Assembly (NCBI GenBank): GCA_030608765.1
Contig: JAUWDN010000098.1
Coordinates: 1 to 5,707, forward strand
From: Promethearchaeota archaeon
GTDB lineage: Archaea > Asgardarchaeota > Lokiarchaeia > Sigynarchaeales > SOKP01
Length of the DNA: 5,707 nt
Direction: 5' to 3'
Shown here: positions 1 to 5,681 of the stretch, piece by piece
Numbering within the stretch: the stretch's first letter is position 1
How the letters are laid out: each line of letters starts with the position of its first letter
The notes under the pieces: generated by a model
What the model was told of the DNA's origin: nothing
Database searches by the model: none
The model's input: only the letters and a program-made list of their open reading frames with translations
Made by a program: the position numbers and the translations under genes

Positions 1-183
1 TATTTAAATAAAACTCTTGGAAAAATTGAACTTTGATTAGAATCGCCCCTAACGATGTTGCAAAATAGTAACATTAACTTAATACTAAAATGAAAATAAA
101 CAATATCATTTAATTATAATATTTAACCTTCAAAATTTAGACTTTGATATGTAAATTTTAACTTCAACCAATTTGATGAAAAT
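1..183. other. Non-coding region upstream of the giant repeat-protein gene
   Basis: No convincing gene lies here. It is strongly AT-rich apart from a short more GC-rich patch near 46-58. An imperfect direct repeat is visible: TTTAACCTTCAA at 122-133 and TTTTAACTTCAAC at 156-168. The 8-mer ACTTTGAT occurs at 30-37 and again at 141-148. Two open stubs touch the left edge: a + frame ending at TGA 34-36, and a - frame from ATG at 74-72 that is open to the edge (24 codons). Either could be the end or beginning of a neighbouring gene, but both are too short to support. Confidence 0.5.
109..126 (+). promoter_or_regulatory. Candidate TATA region for the repeat-protein gene
   Basis: This is a continuous A/T run containing TTTAATTATAA, preceded by CAATATCA, and it resembles an archaeal BRE/TATA element. 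Transcription would start about 25 bases downstream, near 140-145, leaving a leader of roughly 40 bases before the ATG at 184. A second TATA-like stretch, TAAATTTTAA at 152-161, would instead put the start close to the ATG and give a nearly leaderless message. The sequence alone cannot choose between them. Only a weak SD-like GATGA (175-179) precedes the ATG. Confidence 0.35.
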
Positions 184-3100
184 ATGGATGAACAGGATAA
201 GAAAAAGGAAAAAAGTGAGGAATTTGACGAATTCGAATCAGATCCAACAAAAGAAGCATTTTTTTCTGATATGGGAAATATTGAAGAAGAGATAGCTTCT
301 GAAGCAATTGAACTAGTTCGACACGCGTTATCGTTAATAGAATTAAAATTTCATGACGATGGCATCGAAGTTTTACGGCAAGCGATTGGATTATATGGGC
401 AAATTAACAAGTTAGCAGAAGTTGACGCTTTAAATAGTAAGATCTCTGATATCTATTTATTAAAAGAGAAAATGTTTAGAGAACGCGAAATGGAAATAGA
501 GAGTGAAATTGAGATCGCTCAGGGAGAAGCTATATTAGCGCAAAATGAAGATGAATCTTATAAGGGAGCAGATTTGCTTATTGTGAAGGCTCTAGAACTT
601 GTTAACGACAAACAATTCGATGCGGCTCTTGATATATATGATGATGCAATAAAGATTTTAAAAAATTTAAGAAAGAGCTCTGACATAGAAAAAGTAAGTG
701 AGTTGATTGGGGATTGTTATAATAGAAAAGCTGATTTCTTACGAAAACAAAAAATCCTGACTACTAAGGAAACGATTACATCGCAGCAAGAACCTGGAGG
801 CAAAATGTCAGAATTAGAATTAAAAGCGCAGAAGATTCGAGCTTTTGAAGATGCTAAAAGGAAAGAAAATGAGAAATCAAATCAAGCTTATGAATTGATT
901 GGAAAGGCGACAGAATTAAAAAATTTACGCCAATATGATGAAACATTAAAATTATTTGAAGAAAGTGTGTTGTTATTTGAAGAAATCAATTGGATGAATG
1001 AAGTCAAGAAAATTAAAACTATGATCGAACAGGTGGAGATTGAAAAAGAAAGATTTCTATTGGGGTTGCAACATATCAAGGCGAGAGAACAACAAGAGCT
1101 TGAAACAAAGAAACAACAAGAAATCCAATTAATAGAACGCGCCAATATTGAAGAACAGATAAAGCAGCAAACTCAAGCAGAAAAACTAAGAGAACAAGTT
1201 GAGAGAAAGCAAGAAGACGCAATATTTCAAAGTGAGATTTCTGCGATGGTAGATTATGCAGAAAAGTTAGCAAGAGAATACGACTTAAGCGTGAAAAAAG
1301 GGATTAAGAAAGGAATGCTAGTTGAGGAATGCATCTACCCTACAGTAATAAAGATTTATGAAGAATTAAAACAAAAAGTAAACGAAAAAGGATGGAAAGA
1401 CCAAGTAGGTATCTATTATAATCAAATTAGCCATTATCACACCCTTATAGAGAAAGATAAGAAGCTTAGGCAAATCGAGACTAAAAAACTTCAAAAACAA
1501 AAGGATTTCGGCGAAGCTCAAAAAATTAAAAAAGTTACACTTGTTAGCGAAGTAAACGAGGTTCAGTTAACACAACTTAAAGAACAAAGGAAAAGAAAAG
1601 ATGAGATTAAAAAATTTCGTGAAAATATTGAGAATTCTGTGAAAGAAGCAGAAAAGATGGCGCGAGAGTACGACTCTTATTTTAGAAAAGCTGCTAAAGC
1701 AGGAAATTTAAATTTTGATTCCCAATATCCTGAGATAATACGAATTTTTACTGAAGTAAGAGATAAGGTATTAGCAAAAGGATGGAACGATGACGCAGTT
1801 ATTTATTCAACCCATATCAGAAAATATTCTGAATTATTCGATAAAGAAAAAAAAGTTAGAGAAATTGAAGCTAAGAAAGACGAAGAAAAGAAAGGCTATG
1901 AAGATTTCCAAAAGGTTCAAAAAGATGGTTTTGATGCAGAAAAATTAAGACAATTTGAAGCTCAAAAAACAAAGGAATACGATGAGAAGAGATTTCAAGA
2001 AGAAATTGTTAATCTCGTAGATAAAGCTGAGAAAATGGCAAGAGATTACGAAGTAGCCATGAAAAAAGCGCTTAAAGAAGGTAAACTTATAAAAGACTCA
2101 CCCTATCTTGAAGTAATTGAAATATATACAGATTTAAGAAAAAAAATATTAGAAAAAGGTTGGACCGAGCAAGGACTTATCTACGCTAACCAAATTAAGA
2201 TTTACCAACAAAAACTAGAAAAAGATAAAAAATTGAGGGAAATTGAGTATAAAAAAACACTTAAACAAGAAGAATTTGAAAAAGCACAAAAAGCATTAAA
2301 AAAGGGAGAAATTGTGGGTGTTGATGTCGACAAACTCAAAAAACTCGAAGAACTTACTAAACATGAAGGAAGATTTGAAAGAGAAATCGATGAAGAAGTA
2401 GATAATGCTGAGAAAACAGCTCGAGAATACGAGTTGGCAATTAAAAACGGTCAATTTGAAAAAGAATGTCCATATCTGGAGATTGCTGAAACATATAAAA
2501 AAATTAGAGAAAAAGTTTCTGTTCGAGGATGGAAAGATGAATCTGAAATATATGGAAACCAAATAAAGCTTTACCGAGAAAAGGATGAAAAAGATAAGCG
2601 TTTACGTGAATTAGAGACTGGAAAATTAAAAAGACAGATAGAATTTGAAGAATCCTTAAAAGCAATGAAAAAAACGAAACCACTTAGATATCAAGAATTA
2701 GAACCGCTTGAGAGTAAAGACAGAGAAATTGAAGAAATGACAAAAAAAGCAATGAATCTAATAGATGAAGCTGAAAGTGACGTTAGAAGTTATGAATTGA
2801 GTCTAAAAAAGGATATTTTAATATATAAAAGCCCATATGAACAAGCAATTTTGAATTATGAAAAAGCACGAAAATTATTCCAGAAAATAGGATGGAAAGA
2901 AGAAGCACTCAGATTAATGGGTACAATAAATTTTTATAAGGATAAAAAAATAAAAGACGATAACCTCCGAGCGCTTGAACAACAAAAATTAGAAGCCTCT
3001 AAGCAAAAAATTAAGATAACCCCGAAAAAAGAAGTTTTTGTTCACGAACAAAGAATAATAGATTTTGAAAAGTTAAAAGTAGCAAAATCTAAAGAATCTG

Positions 3101-4668
3101 AAGAAATTTTAAATATTATAAATCGTGCCGAAAGATTAGCTCAGGAATATGAAATTAAGAAGAAAGATGGAATTTTAAACATCGAGTCACCATTCAAAGA
3201 TATAATTAACCTATACAAAAAAGCAAAACTTGAATTCAAACGCATCGGTTGGACTGAACAAGCAAATCAATTAGAAAATAAAATGAATTATTATCAAGAC
3301 AAGTCTAACGCTGATAAAAGATTAAGGACTTTGGAGGCACAAAAAAGCTCTAAGCAAGAAGAACAAATAAAGAAACGAAAAATTGAAACAAAATTGGCAA
3401 AAGAAGCAGAAGAAGAGCTTTTAAGATTGAAAGTTCAAGCGCTTGAAGTCAAAAGAAAAAGTGCTATGGAATACGAATCTAAAAAGGATCAAGCTTTTCA
3501 CTTCATGGATTTAGCTAAAAAAGAGTTAAAACTAAACAATTTTGAAAAAGCTGTAAGTTATTACAAGGAGAGTCAGAAACTATTTGCTGAGATAAAATGG
3601 TCAGAAGGAATCAGGATGATAAAAGAATCGATAAATGTTATCAAACTGAAAAAGGAAAGAATTGAACGCGAAGCAAAATTAACTGAAGCGAAAAAGGTCG
3701 AAAAATTAAAACTTAAAGATCAAATTGAAGAACAAATCAGTAAAGCTAAAGATTTACATGATTTGCAGCAAGATCAAAGAAGACGGGAAATATTAGCAAT
3801 ACAAGAGGAAAAAGAAAGAGAAAGGGAAATTTCAGAAAAAGCTTATCGCTTCTTAGAAGAGGGTACTAAATTAAAAGATAACAAGAAGTTTGAAGAAGCC
3901 TATGAAAAATACATATTGGGTCGAGACATGTTCAAAAAAATTGGATGGGAACGCGAAGTATCACGGATTAATAACGATCTTTTGTTCATTCTCAAAAAAG
4001 AAATGAAGCAAACAGAGAAGTTAAAAGATTACCAACAGAAGAAGGTAGAAGAAAAAAGAGAGCTTGAAGAATTACTAAAAGACGCAGATGAAAAACAAAA
4101 AGAACTTGATAAAATAAGGAAAGAAGAAAAACGCAAACAACGAGCAAAATTAATTCAAATAGAACGTGATAGCGCTAATGATTTAATTAAGAAGCTTAAA
4201 TACAATGAAGGAATTTTAGCGTTAAGAAAAGTAATCAAGAAAATAGAAAACACAGATTTAAACAAATTAATCAAAGAAATGAATAAGCAAATTGAAGTGT
4301 TAGAAAACGCTAGTCAAGTTCCAATTATTACTAATGTAAATCTCGATAGAGACGAGAATCTCGATAAATTCAAACTAGCCTATCAGGCGTTAGATAAAGC
4401 TCAAATCTCTCTATCGAGGAACTCTTTTATGAGAGCAATCACAGAATTAAACGAAGCTATATTTAATTTAAAAGAGACTAAAATAGGAATTAGATTTCTT
4501 TCAGCAATAGAAGCTAAGATAAATACTTACAAAAAAGAATTAGATATTAAAAAGACTCCAAAACCGAGAATAGAAGTCCCTAAAGTCGAAAGCGACGACA
4601 TTAGAGTAAAAATTGCTAAAAGACGAGAAGAAAGACGACGAAAAATAAAAGAAGTAATGGATAGATAG
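184..4668 (+). CDS. Giant TPR-like/coiled-coil repeat protein with GW-anchored repeats (1494 aa)
   Basis: This is an uninterrupted 1494-residue frame from ATG to TAG. It has no signal peptide and no membrane segment, and Glu, Lys, Ile and Leu dominate. I do not recognise a named family. The order is: an acidic Asp/Glu-rich start (about 1-33); three short TPR-like helical hairpins (about 35-300); six long units (about 348-1054); two Trp-bearing TPR-like hairpins (about 1095-1300); two hairpins without Trp (about 1325-1455); and a basic Arg/Lys tail (about 1456-1494). The long units share AE(K/R)xA(R/Q)(E/D)Y, then (S/C)P(Y/F), an IY or LY helix, a GW turn followed by acidic residues, and a closing KDKxLRxLE-type segment. 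Tryptophans occur only at 270, 404, 534, 660, 783, 904, 1023, 1139 and 1255, always at the same turn. The three cysteines are scattered. By fold it is probably a long cytoplasmic scaffold or rod for protein-protein contacts; this is inference. It appears to be a single-gene transcription unit. Such proteins are plausible in Asgard archaea. Confidence 0.9.
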   Translation: MDEQDKKKEKSEEFDEFESDPTKEAFFSDMGNIEEEIASEAIELVRHALSLIELKFHDDGIEVLRQAIGLYGQINKLAEVDALNSKISDIYLLKEKMFREREMEIESEIEIAQGEAILAQNEDESYKGADLLIVKALELVNDKQFDAALDIYDDAIKILKNLRKSSDIEKVSELIGDCYNRKADFLRKQKILTTKETITSQQEPGGKMSELELKAQKIRAFEDAKRKENEKSNQAYELIGKATELKNLRQYDETLKLFEESVLLFEEINWMNEVKKIKTMIEQVEIEKERFLLGLQHIKAREQQELETKKQQEIQLIERANIEEQIKQQTQAEKLREQVERKQEDAIFQSEISAMVDYAEKLAREYDLSVKKGIKKGMLVEECIYPTVIKIYEELKQKVNEKGWKDQVGIYYNQISHYHTLIEKDKKLRQIETKKLQKQKDFGEAQKIKKVTLVSEVNEVQLTQLKEQRKRKDEIKKFRENIENSVKEAEKMAREYDSYFRKAAKAGNLNFDSQYPEIIRIFTEVRDKVLAKGWNDDAVIYSTHIRKYSELFDKEKKVREIEAKKDEEKKGYEDFQKVQKDGFDAEKLRQFEAQKTKEYDEKRFQEEIVNLVDKAEKMARDYEVAMKKALKEGKLIKDSPYLEVIEIYTDLRKKILEKGWTEQGLIYANQIKIYQQKLEKDKKLREIEYKKTLKQEEFEKAQKALKKGEIVGVDVDKLKKLEELTKHEGRFEREIDEEVDNAEKTAREYELAIKNGQFEKECPYLEIAETYKKIREKVSVRGWKDESEIYGNQIKLYREKDEKDKRLRELETGKLKRQIEFEESLKAMKKTKPLRYQELEPLESKDREIEEMTKKAMNLIDEAESDVRSYELSLKKDILIYKSPYEQAILNYEKARKLFQKIGWKEEALRLMGTINFYKDKKIKDDNLRALEQQKLEASKQKIKITPKKEVFVHEQRIIDFEKLKVAKSKESEEILNIINRAERLAQEYEIKKKDGILNIESPFKDIINLYKKAKLEFKRIGWTEQANQLENKMNYYQDKSNADKRLRTLEAQKSSKQEEQIKKRKIETKLAKEAEEELLRLKVQALEVKRKSAMEYESKKDQAFHFMDLAKKELKLNNFEKAVSYYKESQKLFAEIKWSEGIRMIKESINVIKLKKERIEREAKLTEAKKVEKLKLKDQIEEQISKAKDLHDLQQDQRRREILAIQEEKEREREISEKAYRFLEEGTKLKDNKKFEEAYEKYILGRDMFKKIGWEREVSRINNDLLFILKKEMKQTEKLKDYQQKKVEEKRELEELLKDADEKQKELDKIRKEEKRKQRAKLIQIERDSANDLIKKLKYNEGILALRKVIKKIENTDLNKLIKEMNKQIEVLENASQVPIITNVNLDRDENLDKFKLAYQALDKAQISLSRNSFMRAITELNEAIFNLKETKIGIRFLSAIEAKINTYKKELDIKKTPKPRIEVPKVESDDIRVKIAKRREERRRKIKEVMDR
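301..1083 (+). repeat. N-terminal TPR-like helical hairpins of the giant protein
   Basis: Three diverged repeats lie at residues of about 40-100, 128-190 and 231-300. Each has a first helix, a short turn (KFHDDGIEVL, KQFDAALDIY, RQYDETLKLF) and a second helix ending in a hydrophobic stretch. The third carries the first tryptophan, in the sequence EEINWMNEV at residue 270. The first two have Lys at the equivalent position, near residues 76 and 164. The aromatic-x-x-Ala-x-x-x-Tyr/Phe pattern of the second helix matches TPR-type helices, but no canonical run of 34-residue TPRs is present. Charged linkers separate the hairpins. Confidence 0.65.
1225..3345 (+). repeat. Six long GW-centred protein repeats (about 119-130 aa each)
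   Basis: Six diverged tandem units are visible in the protein and not as long identical DNA. The conserved Ala of the AE(K/R) motif is at residues 359, 489, 615, 742, 863 and 982. The Trp of the GW turn is at 404, 534, 660, 783, 904 and 1023. Each unit reads roughly AEKxAREYE, a variable linker, SPY, a helix with IY, KGW(K/T)(D/E), IYxNQIxxY, then EKDKxLRxLExxK. The charged connector after most units also recurs, with a KQxxFExAxKxxKK-like segment, so the connector seems to have been copied along with the globular part. Units 1-3 have 45 residues from Ala to Trp and units 4-6 have 41. DNA identity is low except around the AAAGGATGGA-like codons of the GW turn, so the duplications are old. Confidence 0.85.
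3466..4545 (+). repeat. C-terminal TPR-like hairpins of the giant protein
   Basis: Four shorter units follow the long array. The first two end in IKW (Trp 1139) and IGW (Trp 1255) and closely resemble the hairpin before the array: they share NFEKAVSYYKES or KFEEAYEKYILG-type second helices. The last two (KYNEGILALRKV near 1340 and SFMRAITELNEA near 1415-1425) keep the same helix pattern but have lost the tryptophan. Arg/Lys/Glu-rich stretches that look like single helices or coiled coil separate the units. Short TPR-like hairpins therefore bracket the six long units on both sides. Confidence 0.6.
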
Positions 4669-4669
4669 A

Positions 4670-4690
4670 TTTTTATATTTTTTTATTTCT
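4670..4690 (+). terminator. T-rich terminator after the giant gene
   Basis: Directly after the TAG stop the + strand is nearly all T, with seven consecutive Ts at 4678-4684 and four more at 4671-4674. Archaeal RNA polymerase typically terminates at such U-rich tracts without needing a hairpin. Confidence 0.6.
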
Positions 4691-4703
4691 TCACTTAGAA
4701 TTT

Positions 4704-4729
4704 AAAAAAGAAAAGATTAGAATAAAAAA
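4704..4729 (-). terminator. T-rich terminator after the RHH gene
   Basis: Read on the minus strand, the TAA stop of the RHH gene is followed at once by six Ts (4729-4724) and then TTTTCTTTTTT. This is a typical archaeal U-rich termination tract. It faces the terminator of the giant gene, so the two convergent genes have separate exits within a 61-base spacer. Confidence 0.55.
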
Positions 4730-4942
4730 TTAAATTATTTCTTGAATTTCGGTTTCAATTAAATTCGGGCTCATATTTCTCCTTACGGACTCTTCAATTA
4801 GATACTCTGTCCTAATTAAATCCCTAATTCCGACCCGGATAGCTTCACTACGATTTGGAAACTTTCCTTCAACAACTAGTAGTTCTAAAACCTTTAAATA
4901 AGATTCTGGTAAATTTACTGAAATTAATTTTATTTTAATCAC
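4730..4942 (-). CDS. Ribbon-helix-helix (CopG/Arc-type) transcriptional regulator, 70 aa
   Basis: This is a small DNA-binding protein of the RHH superfamily, a fold that dimerises, inserts a two-stranded beta ribbon into the major groove and usually represses transcription. The N-terminal strand is KIKLISVNLPES (residues 3-14), followed by helix 1 (YLKVLELLVVEGK) and the hallmark FPNRSEAIRVGIRDLI (28-43) that makes the turn and helix 2. A charged C-terminal helix of about 25 residues follows and could mediate oligomerisation. I chose the GTG start at 4942-4940 because it puts the strand at the N-terminus, as is usual in the family. The longest frame begins at TTG 4987, but that codon lies within the probable TATA box. 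TTG at 4945 is the other option. No clear SD precedes either start, so the start is uncertain. The gene is convergent with the giant gene and divergent from the 107-residue gene. Its target is unknown; autoregulation is likely. Confidence 0.85.
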   Translation of the reverse strand: MIKIKLISVNLPESYLKVLELLVVEGKFPNRSEAIRVGIRDLIRTEYLIEESVRRNMSPNLIETEIQEII

Positions 4943-4984
4943 CAATTTTATGAGATTTTTAGAAAAACTCTTAACTTTTCTATA

Positions 4985-4998
4985 CAATTATATATACC
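4985..4998 (-). promoter_or_regulatory. Promoter of the RHH gene (TATA box)
   Basis: The minus strand reads GGTATATATAATTG, with the TATA core TATATATAA at 4996-4988. Transcription would begin about 25 bases on, near 4966, giving a leader of roughly 24 bases to the GTG at 4942. The element overlaps the near-palindrome at 4981-4994 (TATACAATTATATA), a plausible operator for autorepression. Confidence 0.5.
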
Positions 4999-5137
4999 GA
5001 GGTGATATTTAAGCATTTAGTGGAAATCGACCCCAAGTAATCCGACGAATTAAAATTAGACATCAGCTCACGACTTTATTACCATTTTAGATTTTTGTCT
5101 GCTCGCTTTTAAGATTACCTAACAACATTTCGCTACC

Positions 5138-5152
5138 AAAAACTTTTTATAT
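5138..5152 (+). promoter_or_regulatory. Promoter of the 107-residue gene (BRE/TATA)
   Basis: The stretch AAAAACTTTTTATAT combines an A-rich BRE-like segment with a TATA core (TTTTTATAT, 5144-5152). Transcription should start near 5173, giving a leader of about 57 bases. A similar AAAACTTTAT sits at 5603-5612 before the next gene, which supports this being the local promoter style. A second TATA-like run at 5162-5172 could give an alternative start near 5190. Confidence 0.5.
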
Positions 5153-5176
5153 GCCATATAGTATATATTATATGCC
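5148..5176 (+). repeat. Two TATATGCC direct repeats 21 bp apart (candidate operator)
   Basis: TATATGCC occurs at 5148-5155 and 5169-5176. The 21-bp start-to-start distance equals two turns of B-DNA, so both copies face the same side. The first overlaps the TATA box and the second lies at the expected transcription start. Between them is the imperfect palindrome ATATAGTATAT (5156-5166). This arrangement would suit a repressor binding as two dimers, the RHH neighbour being the obvious candidate. In such AT-rich DNA part of the match could be chance. Confidence 0.35.
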
Positions 5177-5216
5177 TAATATGTAACACCTAATATAAAT
5201 AATAAATTTTTAAAAA

Positions 5217-5225
5217 GAAGTGATC
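5217..5225 (+). promoter_or_regulatory. Ribosome binding site that fixes a TTG start
   Basis: GAAGTGATC matches eight of nine bases of GAGGTGATC, the complement of the usual archaeal 16S rRNA 3' end. It lies four bases before the TTG at 5230. A TGA at 5221-5223 closes the same frame immediately upstream, so no earlier start is possible. Confidence 0.7.
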
Positions 5226-5229
5226 AAAT

Positions 5230-5553
5230 TTGGTTGATATTGAAGCTCAGTTAAAAGCTCACCTAGAAAATGGCGCCGATTGGGAGAAGATGGAAACTCC
5301 AGTACCTGGCGTGAATGTAGTTAAGGTTCCTGCGACTAAGACTCGACCCGCACTATTATTCTTAGAAGTAAATCCTTTAAAAGAGGACGGAAAACCAATG
5401 AAAAGAAAAGGTTTATTTGTTGGTTCTAAAGAAATGTTGATAAAATTTGGTGAAGCTTTAAATGACGATAAAGTGTTTCAACTTATTGGGGAACTGGAAA
5501 AAATCAATCCCAAAGGGACTACAAATGGACCAGTTAAAAAGTTAGAAATGTAA
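5230..5553 (+). CDS. Small conserved-looking archaeal protein, possibly nucleic-acid-binding (107 aa)
   Basis: The product is a soluble 107-residue protein without Cys, signal peptide or membrane segment. The start is TTG, fixed by a strong SD and an upstream in-frame stop. Residues 1-22 form a helix ending in ADWEKME. PVPGVNVVKVPA (24-35) and RPALLFLEVNP (39-49) look like two beta strands. GKPMKRKGLFV (54-64) is a basic loop and strand. SKEMLIKFGEALN (66-78) and DDKVFQLIGELEKINPK (79-95) are helices, followed by a flexible Gly/Lys tail. The Pro, Gly and NP motifs suggest a conserved family rather than a chance frame. The layout and the KRKGL segment remind me of small archaeal ssDNA-binding proteins (PC4-like or ThermoDBP-related). 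That link is from memory and is not demonstrated; the function should be treated as unknown. The gene has its own promoter and is divergent from the RHH regulator. Confidence 0.85.
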   Translation: MVDIEAQLKAHLENGADWEKMETPVPGVNVVKVPATKTRPALLFLEVNPLKEDGKPMKRKGLFVGSKEMLIKFGEALNDDKVFQLIGELEKINPKGTTNGPVKKLEM

Positions 5554-5571
5554 TTTTGTTGAATTTCTTTT
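5554..5571 (+). terminator. Probable T-rich terminator after the 107-residue gene
   Basis: The stop codon TAA is followed by ATTTTGTTGAATTTCTTTT, which is interrupted but T-rich. A small five-pair inverted repeat, ATTTC-TTTT-GAAAT, spans 5563-5576. A longer T run at 5612-5618 could act as a backup, but it overlaps the promoter region of the next gene. Confidence 0.35.
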
Positions 5572-5583
5572 GAAATACATTTT

Positions 5584-5618
5584 CGAATAATTTTAAATAT
5601 AGAAAACTTTATTTTTTT
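5584..5618 (+). promoter_or_regulatory. Candidate promoter of the gene at the right edge
   Basis: Two overlapping possibilities exist: CGAATAATTTTAAATATA (5584-5601), and GAAAACTTTATTTTTTT (5602-5618), which shares AAAACTTT with the promoter of the 107-residue gene. The second would place the transcription start near 5637 and leave a leader of about 45 bases to the ATG at 5682, similar to the preceding gene. Confidence 0.35.
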
Positions 5619-5681
5619 AAATATTCACACTATTTATTTATTATTCATTACATTAAAAATATAAAAAATGGTAAGGGTAAC

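Larger units (their letters stand above)
4943..5229. other. Divergent intergenic region with a higher-GC island
   Basis: This 287-base spacer separates the RHH gene from the 107-residue gene and carries promoters for both. Between about 5011 and 5137 GC is roughly 36 percent by hand count, against about 17 percent in the adjoining 5138-5229. In that island a + frame preceded by GAGGTGAT (4999-5006) runs from GTG 5002 to TAA 5110-5112 with one in-frame TAA at 5038-5040. Its second half encodes DELKLDISSRLYYHF, which looks protein-like. It may be a decayed gene, a small RNA or chance. No tRNA or obvious strong hairpin is visible. Confidence 0.35.

Noticed and set aside
1..36. Plus-strand tail YLNKTLGKIEL ending in TGA at 34-36
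   Set aside because: Eleven open codons at a window edge are expected by chance, and no T-rich terminator follows.
1..74. Minus-strand frame starting at ATG 74-72 and open to the left edge (MLLFCNIVRG...)
   Set aside because: Only 24 codons are visible, there is no SD, and the composition is not distinctive. It is possible as a divergent neighbour but not supportable.
888..1145. Minus-strand 85-codon open frame within the giant gene
   Set aside because: It is a shadow of the Glu/Lys-rich coding strand. Its Ser/Cys/Phe/Leu-rich product is the expected antisense reading, and it has no promoter or SD.
1076..1273. Minus-strand 65-codon hydrophobic open frame
   Set aside because: Antisense reading of Gln/Glu/Lys codons gives Leu/Phe/Ser runs that mimic a membrane protein. 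It has no independent support and overlaps another shadow frame.
2296..2562. Minus-strand 88-codon Phe-rich open frame
   Set aside because: It lies opposite a clearly conserved repeat unit of the giant protein and has the same antisense composition artefact.
1225..3345. DNA-level tandem repeat, CRISPR-like or recombination array
   Set aside because: The periodicity is at protein level. DNA copies are highly diverged and codon-structured, without identical repeats or spacers.
4943..4987. N-terminal extension of the RHH protein from TTG 4987 (85 aa)
   Set aside because: That codon lies inside the likely TATA box. The extra 15 residues precede the beta strand that normally begins RHH proteins.
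5037..5118. GTAATC/GATTAC inverted repeat as a structured RNA stem
   Set aside because: It has only six pairs with about 70 bases between the arms, and pairing does not extend on either side, so it is not evidence for a structured RNA.
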